This document shows, piece after piece, positions 9,347 through 18,374 of a stretch of DNA of 64,000 bases; the first letter of the stretch is position 1, and every line of letters starts with the position of its first letter. Position numbers and translations under genes: made by a program. The stretch is taken from assembly GCF_009830285.1 (NCBI RefSeq), contig NZ_WUQX01000001.1:4464501-4528500 (forward strand), read 5' to 3'. The notes below the pieces were generated by a model, which had not been told where the DNA came from, did not search any database, and saw nothing but the letters and a program-made list of their open reading frames with translations. Origin of the DNA: Sporofaciens musculi (GTDB lineage Bacteria; Bacillota; Clostridia; Lachnospirales; Lachnospiraceae).

Positions 9347-10842
9347 ATATCCTCCTCGCATCCTCCATCTCTCCTTTCATCTTTTAACATCACGGCAAGA
9401 ATAAACGTCCTGCCTTCTACCTTCCAGTCCACAGTCCCCTGATATTTCTTTGCCGCATTTCTAATATTCACAAGTCCAATACCATGCAGCTCTCTGTCAG
9501 CCTTTTCGGTTGCCGGAAAATCCGCCTGAGGTTTTCGGATGATATTCCCGTCGAAGCTGTTCTCCATACGCAAAAAAAGCAGTTTTCCCCTTTGAAAAGA
9601 AGCAATCCGAATAAAGGTCTCCGCTCCCTTCTCCTTTTTCTTAAGCTTCACACAAGCCTCCAGGGCATTATCCAGGGCATTTCCCAGAATAATCCCCATA
9701 TCATAGCCCTTAACCTCCATCCTGTCTGGAAAAAGAAGCTGCTCTGTATGGAAGGAAAGCTCTGGTACTGCTCCCATGATTTCATGGTATTTCATGGTCA
9801 GAAGTGCATCCACCACAGCATTTCCTGTCCGAAATCGCACCTCCAAATCATCCAACCGCTTCTGTATCTCCCATAAATAGCCCTGTAATTCCTCCTGCCT
9901 CCCGTTTTTAGCGGCAAGGCTCATAACAATTCCAAGAGTATTTTTCATATCGTGTCTCATACTGCGAATACCAGAGTAGATTCTCTCCATCTCTCCCATA
10001 TTCTCCTGCATACTAATGACCTGCCTCTGCAAAATGCTTCTGCTGTTCTTCTCCCTGTTCAGGCGAATGATATCCTGAAAGGCCTTCACCCCATACAGCA
10101 GCGACAATAAGGATACTAGAAGAATCGCAGGCAGCACCACAATCAGCATAGGATACCTGTGATACAAAAATTCCTGGCGGTCATCCTCCACAGAAATGAT
10201 GATAATCCGAAGCAGCGTACACAATAAAAGCCCTGCCAGAGCCGGAGTCAGAATAAACATAAGCTCAGTCCTTCGGATTGCGTAGTCCTTCTCCCTGTAA
10301 TCCTTAACGATTCTTCCAAGGGAGACACGAAGCAGCAGAACGATAGCCGTCACCTGTAAGAAATGCATTCCTGCCGTACATATTTCCGATGTAAGCTGAA
10401 GGGCTTTGACAGAGGTAATCAGCCCCTCTCTGACGCACCAGCTCCACAGACTCATTACCCCGTCCATGGGGTAGTCCATAAGTACCACCACTACATAAAC
10501 ACTAATCTCGATGACTGCCTGAAACGACGTCACAAGGAACAGGGTCAGAGCATGGGACCCTCGGTAAAAGCAGAACGCCAGAACTGCCAGGATACACAAC
10601 GCCACGATTTGTTTTCCCATGGCTGCCAAGCCACCAAACTGGACAGACCAAAGATAGCTCATACACATCCTGGATATTGCGTATAAAACCATGACCCATA
10701 CACCGCCATACCTGTTTTTCATCCGGTATTCCAGAAAGCTTCCCCAAAAATACTGTAGGCAATGCCCTTGTGCAAGAAACAGCAATATTTCGATCAGAAG
10801 AAAATATTTCTCCAGCCCTTCAGACAACAGACACTCCCCCAT
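9343..10842 (-). CDS. GHKL-domain sensor histidine kinase (AgrC/VirS-like)
   Basis: 499 residues. The first ~255 contain several hydrophobic membrane segments without a recognisable extracellular domain, as in peptide-sensing AgrC-type kinases. The dimerisation region has the phospho-acceptor H297 in SMRHDMKNTLG, and the ATP-binding domain has the N-box GNALDNALEAC and the G-box HGIGLVNIRNAAKKY. It overlaps the response regulator gene by 23 bp. A TTG at 10827 with GGGGGAG 6-7 bases upstream is an alternative start that would sit just before the regulator stop. No peptide-processing (AgrB) or precursor gene is beside it, so the signal is unknown. Confidence 0.92.
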   Translation of the reverse strand: MGECLLSEGLEKYFLLIEILLFLAQGHCLQYFWGSFLEYRMKNRYGGVWVMVLYAISRMCMSYLWSVQFGGLAAMGKQIVALCILAVLAFCFYRGSHALTLFLVTSFQAVIEISVYVVVVLMDYPMDGVMSLWSWCVREGLITSVKALQLTSEICTAGMHFLQVTAIVLLLRVSLGRIVKDYREKDYAIRRTELMFILTPALAGLLLCTLLRIIIISVEDDRQEFLYHRYPMLIVVLPAILLVSLLSLLYGVKAFQDIIRLNREKNSRSILQRQVISMQENMGEMERIYSGIRSMRHDMKNTLGIVMSLAAKNGRQEELQGYLWEIQKRLDDLEVRFRTGNAVVDALLTMKYHEIMGAVPELSFHTEQLLFPDRMEVKGYDMGIILGNALDNALEACVKLKKKEKGAETFIRIASFQRGKLLFLRMENSFDGNIIRKPQADFPATEKADRELHGIGLVNIRNAAKKYQGTVDWKVEGRTFILAVMLKDERRDGGCEEDM

Positions 10843-11530
10843 TCTGCAGATACCACATATAGGCTTTCACAAACTCCCCGTGTTTCTTCTTCGACAGATA
10901 AACCTTCCCGCCGCCCAAAAGACTAATGCTGTCCAATCCGTACTCCACAATGTACGCCATATTCACTAGATACCCTCTGTGGCACCGGTAGAAGCTTTCT
11001 CCCAACTGTTCCTCCAGCTCGTTCATAGCGGCATAAATTTCTATGACCTCATCCATGGTGTGAAGCTCCACCTTCTTCGCCCGACTTTCGATATAAAGAA
11101 TCCTGCTCTGGTCTATCGTAAGATGGCGTTTCTTCGTCCGAATAAACAGACACTCCCGATTTGCTGCCTTTTTCTTCTTTACTTCATGAGCCGCGCGGCT
11201 CAATACCTCTGAAAGTTTTCTTTCTTCTATAGGCTTTAAGAGATAATGGAAGGCTGACACGTCGAAAGCTTCAAATACATACTCCTTAAGACCTGTAAGA
11301 AAAATCAGGATTGTCTCGATCTGCCTTCTGCGAAGCTCTCTCGCCGTCTCAATCCCACCTCTGCCCTCCATCCGGATATCCAGGAAAATAATATCGAATT
11401 TCTCAGCAGCTGCAAGGAGTTGTTCTCCATTGGCAAAGGTATACGCCCTATACTCTGGATTCTGGCTTTGTATGAAATTCACCATCTGCTTTCTGATGAC
11501 AGGCTCGTCGTCCACGACTGCTATATTCAT
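10820..11530 (-). CDS. LytTR-family response regulator
   Basis: 236 residues: a receiver domain (residues 1-~115) with D7/D8, phospho-acceptor D51 (IIFLDIRMEG), T79 and K98 (LLKPIE), then a LytTR DNA-binding domain (residues ~130-230) with HRGYLVNM and YLSKKKHGEF. It is AgrA-like. It is the first gene of the operon regulator-kinase-unknown protein and is preceded by a GAGGTGAGG SD. Upstream lie two identical 9-bp repeats with the spacing expected for LytTR dimers, suggesting autoregulation. Confidence 0.94.
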   Translation of the reverse strand: MNIAVVDDEPVIRKQMVNFIQSQNPEYRAYTFANGEQLLAAAEKFDIIFLDIRMEGRGGIETARELRRRQIETILIFLTGLKEYVFEAFDVSAFHYLLKPIEERKLSEVLSRAAHEVKKKKAANRECLFIRTKKRHLTIDQSRILYIESRAKKVELHTMDEVIEIYAAMNELEEQLGESFYRCHRGYLVNMAYIVEYGLDSISLLGGGKVYLSKKKHGEFVKAYMWYLQNGGVSVV

Positions 11531-11595
11531 ATCCTCACCTCTTTTGGATTGCTCATATTTTATATCGGCAAAAAATATAAATTTAATGGAAAAAA

Positions 11596-11626
11596 GGAAT
11601 GAAAGGCTTTATTTGGGGGAATGAAA
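11596..11626. promoter_or_regulatory. Candidate LytTR binding site: two 9-bp direct repeats, 22-bp period
   Basis: GGAATGAAA occurs at 11596-11604 and again at 11618-11626, separated by 13 bp (two helical turns). LytTR regulators are known to bind pairs of ~9-bp direct repeats separated by 12-13 bp. The site lies 66-96 bp upstream of the response regulator start. A -10-like TATAAA stands between them (minus strand, about 11555-11560) with a poor -35 box, as expected for an activated promoter. Confidence 0.6.
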
Positions 11627-11697
11627 AGATAAAATTTAAGATGTTTGCGACTTTTTGCATCTTCTGATTTTTCCGCAAAAAGATAACGCCGAAAAGG

Positions 11698-11718
11698 GTG
11701 GATTCATAAAAAATCCAC
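11698..11718 (-). terminator. Hairpin downstream of the acetyltransferase gene
   Basis: GTGGATT (11698-11704) and AATCCAC (11712-11718) form a perfect 7-bp stem 21 bp after the acetyltransferase stop. There is no long T run on the minus strand, so it may be a weak terminator. Confidence 0.4.
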
Positions 11719-11739
11719 TCATAATCGCGTAACAGAAAA

Positions 11740-12162
11740 CTATAAGCATTTTTTCATATAATATCGTTCATGCCCTGGGGGACAGTTTTTCAGCACACCA
11801 AACACTTCGTAGCCCTGACTTTCGTACAATCCCCGCGCTTGAAAATCAAAGGTGTCCAGATGTATAAGACAGGCTCCCTTCTTACGGGCAGATGCCTCCA
11901 CCTGCGAAAGCAGCGTCTTCCCAAGTCCGATTCCCCTGTATTTTTCTGAAACCCAAAGTGCATCCACGTCCACACAGCCCCAACAATACATTCTGGCTAT
12001 GATACCGCCCATAATCTCCCCAGACTTTGAAACTGCTTTCCTGCTCAAATCAACGAACAATTCTTCCTGTGTTGCCGGAACACAGGTCAGATTATAGGCA
12101 ACCAGACCATCTATGATATTTTTCTTATCTTCTTCGCTGCACGAATAAATCTGATACATCAT
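11740..12162 (-). CDS. GNAT-family N-acetyltransferase
   Basis: 140 residues forming a single GNAT domain. The acetyl-CoA pyrophosphate loop is visible as SEKYRGIGLGKTLL (residues ~77-90), followed by the helix LLSQVEASARKKGA and the strand-turn ARGLYESQGYEVFG. The substrate cannot be predicted. Two tandem ATGs follow a GGAGG site; the second (12159) has better SD spacing. It stands 47 bp downstream of the DapF-like gene and may share its transcript. Confidence 0.88.
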   Translation of the reverse strand: MMYQIYSCSEEDKKNIIDGLVAYNLTCVPATQEELFVDLSRKAVSKSGEIMGGIIARMYCWGCVDVDALWVSEKYRGIGLGKTLLSQVEASARKKGACLIHLDTFDFQARGLYESQGYEVFGVLKNCPPGHERYYMKKCL

Positions 12163-12209
12163 CTGCCTCCTTTTTCTGCCCCATGTTCCCGATTATACAA
12201 CCATAAAAC

Positions 12210-13079
12210 CTATGCTTCCCCGTCCACATTCCTTAACTTCTCAGCAAATTCATTGCTTAGAGTAATCTTCGCAACATAGAAGACATCGCCTGTCATATAT
12301 ACCGTCCAGTCATCCTCAATCTCCACCTGCAGCTCGCCGCCTGGCATATGAACGATTACCTTGTTGTTGGTCATGCCAAGTTTATACGCAACTCCCGCCG
12401 CTGCACAGGCGCCGGTTCCTGACGCCAGAGTATAGCCTGCGCCCCTCTCATAGATCTCGATAGCCACATTCTCTTTGTCAATCACCTTCATAATCTGCGT
12501 ATTCACACGATTGGGGAAATATCTTGCCATCTCCGCATAATCTCCAATCTTGCACACCAAGGGTTTGGAAATCTCCCGCATAGGAATGATACAGTGGGGA
12601 TTGCCGATAGATACGCAGGTAACCGGATACAGCGTTCTTCCAAATACCATATCCTCGTTAATCACTTCCCGACTCTCGCCCGTCACAGGAATATCGTCAC
12701 TCTTAAAGGATAGTCGTCCCATGGATACCCTAAGACGGCTTCCATCCTCGTTCAGAAACGTCACCTCCACAGGGCCATTGTCTGTATATAATTTAAAATT
12801 CTTCTTCTGGACATAACTTGCGTTCTTCAGATATTTTGCAAAAATACGTACGCCGGTTCCACTGGTCTCTGACTCGCTTCCATCCGGATTCCAGACCTTC
12901 ACATGCATCCCGTCCGCCTCAAGGATTGGTCCCTCCAGCACTCCGTCCGAGCCAAGCCCCGCGTTGCGGTCACAGATCATCTTCACATTCTCCCTGGACA
13001 GCTTTAATTCGTTTTTATTCGGATCAAATACTACATAATCATTGCCAAGTCCGTGATACCGCTCTAATACAACCTTCAT
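12210..13079 (-). CDS. Diaminopimelate epimerase-like protein lacking both catalytic cysteines
   Basis: It has the DapF fold signature throughout: YHGLGNDYVVFD at the N-terminus, NPDGSE, IGNPHC, YFPNRVNTQ and ERGAG. DapF racemises LL- to meso-diaminopimelate with two cysteines (C73 and C217 in E. coli). Here the matching positions are S73 (ETSGTGVR) and S220 (LASGTGACA), and the glutamate after ERGAG is tyrosine (Y216). The protein is otherwise full length (289 residues) and well conserved. It may be a variant epimerase or an enzyme with another activity in the same fold. The start at 13079 is chosen because GGAGGT lies 6 bases before it; two earlier in-frame ATGs lack an SD. Confidence 0.85.
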   Translation of the reverse strand: MKVVLERYHGLGNDYVVFDPNKNELKLSRENVKMICDRNAGLGSDGVLEGPILEADGMHVKVWNPDGSESETSGTGVRIFAKYLKNASYVQKKNFKLYTDNGPVEVTFLNEDGSRLRVSMGRLSFKSDDIPVTGESREVINEDMVFGRTLYPVTCVSIGNPHCIIPMREISKPLVCKIGDYAEMARYFPNRVNTQIMKVIDKENVAIEIYERGAGYTLASGTGACAAAGVAYKLGMTNNKVIVHMPGGELQVEIEDDWTVYMTGDVFYVAKITLSNEFAEKLRNVDGEA

Positions 13080-13127
13080 ATACATACCTCCATACATCTT
13101 TTACACTTGCTCTTTTGGGATACCTTT

Positions 13128-13156
13128 ATCATAACAGGCATTATTTCCCATTTCAA
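13128..13156 (-). promoter_or_regulatory. Promoter of the DapF-like gene
   Basis: On the minus strand TTGAAA (13151-13156) and TATGAT (13128-13133) are separated by 17 bp, about 50 bp upstream of the start codon. It is divergent from, and close to, the araC-type promoter. Confidence 0.65.
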
Positions 13157-13176
13157 CACAATTCATGCCAATTATA

Positions 13177-13205
13177 TTGCAAATACTGCCGTCTTACTAT
13201 ATGAT
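13177..13205 (+). promoter_or_regulatory. Promoter of the AraC-family gene
   Basis: TTGCAA (13177-13182) and TATGAT (13200-13205) are separated by 17 bp. The -10 lies about 70 bp before the ATG. Confidence 0.65.
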
Positions 13206-13274
13206 ATGATAAAAGTATAGGTATATTCAAATTCCGTCAGTGAGATAACATAATATATAGAATGGAGCGCATCA

Positions 13275-14123
13275 ATGGAGCAATATGAAAAAAAGGGGTA
13301 TCTGAACAGTGAATTCCGTCTGTTTCACCTGACAGACCAGGAAACTAAAGAGGTAGAATACCACTACCATGACTTTGACAAGATTACCATCTTCCTCAAG
13401 GGGAAGGTCAACTATATAATAGAGGGAAAATCTTACGAATTGAAGCCTTATGATCTTGTGCTTGTAAGACACAATGATATTCACAGGCTGGTAGCAGACA
13501 ACTCTGTCCCCTATGACAGAATTATTGTCTATATCTCCGTTAATTTTATGAACGCCTACAAGACCGATTCCTATGACCTTAGCTACTGCTTCCAGAAGGC
13601 CTACACAGAACATTCCAATGTACTTCGGATTCCCTCGTTAGAAAAAAGTTCTCTGTTTGGCTCGATTCTGCGGCTTGAAAAATCTTTTCTGGACGACGGA
13701 TACGCGGCGGAGTTGTTCCGACAGGTATTGTTCCTGGAATTCATGATTCATCTGAACCGAGCCGCCATGAAGAACCGTCTGGAATTCATTGATACGGATA
13801 ACTGCAACTCTAAAATTCTGGATATCCTCCAGTATATCAATGAAAATCTGGATGGGGAGCTGGGCATTGAGATTCTTGCCGACCATTTCTATATCAGCAA
13901 ATACTATATGATGAGACTGTTCAAGCAGGAAACCGGTTACACCCTGGGCCAGTATACGTCCCAGAAACGTCTCCTGCTTGCAAAAGAACTGCTCTTATCC
14001 GGTGTGCCAGGCACACAGGCTTGTTTTGACTGCGGTTTTAAAGATTACTCTACCTTCTCCCGTGCCTACAAAAAATTCTTTGGAGAATCCCTGCGGGATA
14101 CCCAGGCGAATCACTCATTATGA
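13275..14123 (+). CDS. AraC-family transcriptional regulator
   Basis: 282 residues. The N-terminal half is a cupin-like ligand-binding domain (YHYHDFDKITIFLKGK, VRHNDIHRLV), typical of sugar-responsive AraC proteins. The C-terminal ~100 residues contain two helix-turn-helix motifs: LADHFYISKYYMMRLFKQE and the conserved CGFKDYSTFSRAYKKFFG. It is one of few plus-strand genes here, divergent from the DapF-like gene. Its end overlaps the convergent hflX end by 6 bp. The ligand and regulon are unknown. Confidence 0.93.
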   Translation: MEQYEKKGYLNSEFRLFHLTDQETKEVEYHYHDFDKITIFLKGKVNYIIEGKSYELKPYDLVLVRHNDIHRLVADNSVPYDRIIVYISVNFMNAYKTDSYDLSYCFQKAYTEHSNVLRIPSLEKSSLFGSILRLEKSFLDDGYAAELFRQVLFLEFMIHLNRAAMKNRLEFIDTDNCNSKILDILQYINENLDGELGIEILADHFYISKYYMMRLFKQETGYTLGQYTSQKRLLLAKELLLSGVPGTQACFDCGFKDYSTFSRAYKKFFGESLRDTQANHSL

Positions 14124-15368
14124 CGAAATCTTAAGGTTCTCGTATATCTCAGCCGGAATATAGGCCCGCACAAAAATCCCGTCCTCCTGATAATCTTCCT
14201 CCAACATCTCGCCATACCTGCGGATTAACTGGAGTTTTCCAGCGTCTTGATAGGGATACAAAAACTCAATCAAAATCTTCCTCTCTCTTTGTACAGCCTC
14301 GATTGTCTTTAAAAGCTCTGGAATTCCTTCCCCCGTCTTAGCAGACATCCTGACCGTGTAGTCCGCACGAAAATCCCGAATACTCTCTTGGTCCCCTTCC
14401 ACCTTATCCTGCTTGTTAAATATGGTAATCACAGGCTTATCTGTGACTCCCAGACTCTTAAGAGTCTCATATACAGTATACATCTGCTCATCCATGTGAG
14501 GATTCGACACATCTGCCACATGGAGAAGCAAGTCTGCATATCGAGCCTCCTCCAACGTACTTTTGAATGCCTCAATCAGATGATGGGGCAGCTTTCGGAT
14601 AAATCCTACTGTATCCGTCAGAAGAATCTCCTGACCGCTGGGAAGCCTCCTCCCTCTGGTCGTAGGGTCCAGTGTGGCAAAAAGCTTATCCTCCGCCAAG
14701 ATATCTGCACCGGTCAAAGCTTTTAACAATGTGGACTTTCCCGCATTCGTATAGCCAACAATCGCCGCCACAGGTATGTGATTTCTGCACCTCTGCTCAC
14801 GTGTGACCTGACGGTGACGACGAACATCCTTAAGCTCACGGTTCAACTGGGCAATCCTACTCTTAATCAACCGTCTATCCATCTCTAATTTCTTCTCCCC
14901 AGGGCCTCTGGTTCCAATTCCGCCTCCAAGCCTGGACATTGCCGTACCAAATCCTGTAAGACGGGTCTGACGGTATTTCAACTGGGCAAGCTCCACCTGC
15001 AGCTTACCCTCACTGGTAGATGCCCTGGCAGCAAATATATCCAGAATTACCAAAGTACGGTCCATCACCTTCGTATCCAGTTCATCCTGCAGGTTCTTCA
15101 TCTGCACAGGCGACAGCTCGTCATCACAAATGATGCCGGTTGCGTCCAACTCCCACAATAAATCCTTAAGTTCTTCTATCTTACCTTTCCCGATATAAGT
15201 TGCGGGGTGTATCTGCTCACGGTTCTGTACCAGCCGCCCCACAGTCTCGGCTTTAGCAGTTTCTGCCAACTCCTTTAATTCCTCAAGAGAATTCATCGTG
15301 TCGTCCTGGTCTGAGATGCATACCCCAACCAGAATGACCCTCTCTGTTTCCTTTGCTAACTCAATCAT
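14118..15368 (-). CDS. hflX: Ribosome-associated GTPase HflX
   Basis: 416 residues. The N-terminal HflX domain carries the glycine-rich signature RLGGGIGTRGPGEKKLE. It is followed by a helical linker and a GTPase domain with G1 GYTNAGKS, G3 DTVGF and G4 NKQD. HflX binds 50S subunits and splits stalled ribosomes under stress. The ATG follows the stop of the TPR gene with one base between, so the two are coupled. Confidence 0.97.
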   Translation of the reverse strand: MIELAKETERVILVGVCISDQDDTMNSLEELKELAETAKAETVGRLVQNREQIHPATYIGKGKIEELKDLLWELDATGIICDDELSPVQMKNLQDELDTKVMDRTLVILDIFAARASTSEGKLQVELAQLKYRQTRLTGFGTAMSRLGGGIGTRGPGEKKLEMDRRLIKSRIAQLNRELKDVRRHRQVTREQRCRNHIPVAAIVGYTNAGKSTLLKALTGADILAEDKLFATLDPTTRGRRLPSGQEILLTDTVGFIRKLPHHLIEAFKSTLEEARYADLLLHVADVSNPHMDEQMYTVYETLKSLGVTDKPVITIFNKQDKVEGDQESIRDFRADYTVRMSAKTGEGIPELLKTIEAVQRERKILIEFLYPYQDAGKLQLIRRYGEMLEEDYQEDGIFVRAYIPAEIYENLKISS

Positions 15369-15369
15369 A

Positions 15370-15963
15370 TTATCTCGTCTCCAAAAACTGCTGCTCCTTC
15401 AATGCATTAGCATCCTCCGGATACTCGGCAACATATTCCGCAAGCCTGGCTTTCGCACTCTCCCAGTCTCCTAACTGTTCAAAGGCCACAATCTGATTAT
15501 ACTTCATCTCCTGGTCAAGCTTAGCGCTGTTGCCCTTAAGTCCTATTCCAAGCTGAAAATAATTCTGTGCCGACTCCGGATTCCCAAGCTTCAATTCACA
15601 GCTTCCCAGGAAGTTGTAGATTATACCCGTAAATGAAGACTCTGTATCCGCATCCAACGCCTTCTGAAACGCGTCCCGCGCACCTTCATAGTTCTCTGTC
15701 TCCCAACGTGCAATCCCGATTCCCCTGTAAGCGTCCCCTACATTGACCTCGTCCTCCACAGCCTGTTCAAATTGCTTAATCGCTTCTTCATACTGCCCAT
15801 TTTTCAGGTATTCTATTCCTTCCTCGGAAGGATTTCCTTTTCTAAGCAACAGACACAGACAAAGGCACAGGCACAATAGGAGAAAAATCACAACTAATAT
15901 CCTTGTTAGTCTTTTGATTGCTCTCCTCTTATTCTTACGTCTTCTTCGGTTTCCCTTTTTCAT
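15370..15963 (-). CDS. Membrane-anchored TPR protein
   Basis: About 197 residues from the start at 15963, chosen because a GGGGGA SD precedes it; an in-frame ATG at 16014 would add 17 residues. A very basic N-terminus (KKGNRRRRKNKRR) precedes one hydrophobic segment unusually rich in Leu/Cys (LLLCLCLCLCLLL), so the protein is anchored with the repeats probably outside. Then come about four tetratricopeptide repeats (for example YLKNGQYEEAIKQFEQAV, ENYEGARDAFQKALD). It is probably a scaffold for an unknown partner. It sits directly ahead of hflX. Confidence 0.85.
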   Translation of the reverse strand: MKKGNRRRRKNKRRAIKRLTRILVVIFLLLCLCLCLCLLLRKGNPSEEGIEYLKNGQYEEAIKQFEQAVEDEVNVGDAYRGIGIARWETENYEGARDAFQKALDADTESSFTGIIYNFLGSCELKLGNPESAQNYFQLGIGLKGNSAKLDQEMKYNQIVAFEQLGDWESAKARLAEYVAEYPEDANALKEQQFLETR

Positions 15964-16044
15964 TAACTTTCCCCCGTCTGTTTCTCCTCTATATTTTCTT
16001 ACCTTGATGAACAAAGTCCACCTGCCCGTTCGGGCATGTATCTC

Positions 16045-17907
16045 TTACACCGTATATTTTGAAATCCAAGCAGAGTTTAACAGCGCCATAAACATGACTC
16101 CCACCTCCGCTGTGATTGCCTGACTCATACTAAAATACCCCATGACCGAGAGCACCAGCACCAGCGCCTTGATAAACAGGGCAAACGTCACATTACGCTC
16201 AACTACCTTAAGGGTCTCTTTTGCAATCTTAATGGCATCTACAATCCTTCTAAGGTCATCCTCCAGCAAAATCACATCCGCCGCCTCAATCGCCGCCTCA
16301 GACCCCATGGCTCCCATCGCAATTCCAACATCCGCCCTTGCCAGAATCGGGGCGTCGTTGATTCCGTCTCCCACACACACTAAACGCTCCGAGCAGTCCT
16401 GGATACTCAGGAAATCCTCCACCAGCTCAAGCTTATCCTCTGGCATAAGATTCACATAGGCATAATCCATCTCCAGCTCTCTGGCAACCGGAATACTTCC
16501 GCTCTGTGTATCTCCGGTAAGCATGACAAGAACTGCGTTGCATTTTTCTCTCAGATAACCAAAGGTATCCTTTGTATCCTCTTTGATCGAATCCTCAATT
16601 ACGATATAACCTGCATAATGCTCCCCGATGGCCACATAGAGCACGGTTCCCGACTGCTCCACCTCTGTACATAAAATACCCTGCCAGTCCATTAATTTTT
16701 TATTGCCCACAAAGACACGTTCTCCGTCAAAGATGGCGGTGACCCCATAGCCAGGCATCTCACGCATCCTGCACACTCTTCTCTTATCCACCTGCCTGCG
16801 GTACTCCAAAAGCAATGACTGGGCGATGGGATGGTTGGAATAACTCTCCACATGCGCCGCAATTCCCAAAAGCTCCTCGCGGGTCATATGGAACGCCCGC
16901 ACATCCTTGACACGGAATACCCCTTCTGTCAGCGTCCCCGTCTTGTCAAAAATAAATGTATCTGCCTTGGCCAGATCCTCCAAATGGTTCCTGCCCTTCA
17001 CTACAATTCCCTGCCTTGCCGCCGACGCAATCCCTCCGAGAAATGCCAGAGAAATGGACAAAATCAGACCACAGGGACACGCCACAACCAAGAAAATCAA
17101 TCCTCGGTAAATCCATGCATCCCAGTTCCCGTAGGAAAACGTCAAGGACGGGTAAGCCATAATCGCAAGAGCACATAAGAGCATAACAGGTGTATAGAAC
17201 CTTGAAAAAGCTCCAACAAAATTCTCACTCTCTGCCTTTTGGTCCTGTGCGTCCTCCACCATCTTCATAATCCTGGTAACAGCTGAATCCTCATAAGACC
17301 CCATCACCATCGCCTCAATCGCTGCGCTTAAGTTAATATATCCGCTGTAAATCCGATCCCCAGTTCCCACAGACTGTGGAAGCGACTCCCCTGTCAGTGC
17401 CTTGGTATCTACATCGGATATCCCATATGTAACCATGGCATCTGCCGGAACGCGCTCTCCAGGCTTAATAATGATTGCATGTCCCGGCTTTAGGGTCGAA
17501 GGGTCTACCTTGAACTCCCTGCCGCGCACAAGTCTCGTGGCATACTCTGGACGGATATTAATCAACTCCTGGATGGTACGCTTCGTGTTAGCCGCAGTAT
17601 AGGAGTCAAACAGCATCCCCAATCCAAACAACGCCATGACAAATACACCCTCCGTATACCGTCTGGTACCAATGGCGCCAACCGTCGCAAGCACAATCAA
17701 TGTATATTCGGTCATAAGCTTCTTTTGCATCAGGTTCTCCACCAGCCTTCCAAATGTCTCAAACCCGATAATCAGATACGCTGCCAGAAACCAGATAAAT
17801 TTCACACTGTTATCCAGCGTATAGCGCATAGAAACTGCGATGGCGCCCCCATATACGGCAATCCCTGCAATATAGATGATACACTTTACCCTAAACTGCT
17901 TAGACAT
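16045..17907 (-). CDS. Heavy-metal P1B-type ATPase without N-terminal metal-binding domain
   Basis: 620-residue metal-transporting ATPase. Motifs: TGES (actuator domain), the transmembrane metal site CPCGL (VVACPCGLILS), DKTGTLTEG phosphorylation site, the HP motif in SNHPIAQ, and GDGINDAP. It starts directly with membrane helices and has no HMA domain, unlike the second ATPase upstream. CPC with these features fits the Zn/Cd/Co or related export groups; the ion cannot be settled by sequence. It follows the ArsR gene by 41 bp, which suggests metal-responsive co-expression. Confidence 0.92.
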   Translation of the reverse strand: MSKQFRVKCIIYIAGIAVYGGAIAVSMRYTLDNSVKFIWFLAAYLIIGFETFGRLVENLMQKKLMTEYTLIVLATVGAIGTRRYTEGVFVMALFGLGMLFDSYTAANTKRTIQELINIRPEYATRLVRGREFKVDPSTLKPGHAIIIKPGERVPADAMVTYGISDVDTKALTGESLPQSVGTGDRIYSGYINLSAAIEAMVMGSYEDSAVTRIMKMVEDAQDQKAESENFVGAFSRFYTPVMLLCALAIMAYPSLTFSYGNWDAWIYRGLIFLVVACPCGLILSISLAFLGGIASAARQGIVVKGRNHLEDLAKADTFIFDKTGTLTEGVFRVKDVRAFHMTREELLGIAAHVESYSNHPIAQSLLLEYRRQVDKRRVCRMREMPGYGVTAIFDGERVFVGNKKLMDWQGILCTEVEQSGTVLYVAIGEHYAGYIVIEDSIKEDTKDTFGYLREKCNAVLVMLTGDTQSGSIPVARELEMDYAYVNLMPEDKLELVEDFLSIQDCSERLVCVGDGINDAPILARADVGIAMGAMGSEAAIEAADVILLEDDLRRIVDAIKIAKETLKVVERNVTFALFIKALVLVLSVMGYFSMSQAITAEVGVMFMALLNSAWISKYTV

Positions 17908-17948
17908 GTTACTCTACCCTTTTGCCCGATGTACGGCACATCGGAAAA

Positions 17949-18308
17949 CTACTCTGTAATATGCTCCATACCCTGACTGATAATCGTCTGAATATGATCG
18001 TCAGCCAAAGAATAATATACGGTCTTTCCCTCTCTGCGGTTCTTTACCAGCTTCATCTGCTTTAACACCCGCAGCTGATGGGAGATTGCCGACTGAGTCA
18101 TGCTCAAAATCTCGGCAAGGTCACAGACACACACCTCCGCCTTTAGCAGTACGCACAGAATCTTGATTCTGGTAGAATCCCCAAATACTTTATAAAAATC
18201 TGCCAACTCCTTCAGCAGTTCTTCTTCAGGCATCTTCGTCCTAATTCTACGGACGATATCATCATGGACACAAGTTACCTCACAGCACTCGGCCTCTGTC
18301 TTCTTCAT
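17949..18308 (-). CDS. ArsR/SmtB-family metal-responsive repressor
   Basis: 119 residues with a winged helix: CVCDLAEIL, then the recognition helix TQSAISHQLRVLKQMKLV, and the wing REGKTVYYSL. Metal ligands fit two site types. The alpha-5 pair D..H (ADDHIQTI...GMEH) matches the SmtB/CzrA zinc site. The N-terminal CC..C plus CVCD resembles the CadC cadmium/lead site. It lies between two metal ATPase genes and probably acts on the perfect 9-6-9 operator at 20911-20934 as well as on its own promoter. Confidence 0.92.
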   Translation of the reverse strand: MKKTEAECCEVTCVHDDIVRRIRTKMPEEELLKELADFYKVFGDSTRIKILCVLLKAEVCVCDLAEILSMTQSAISHQLRVLKQMKLVKNRREGKTVYYSLADDHIQTIISQGMEHITE

Positions 18309-18374
18309 ATTATGCCTTCCTTTCCTTAGATATACCCAATGGCAGACAACTAGTCATCCCCCTGACATGGTGGT

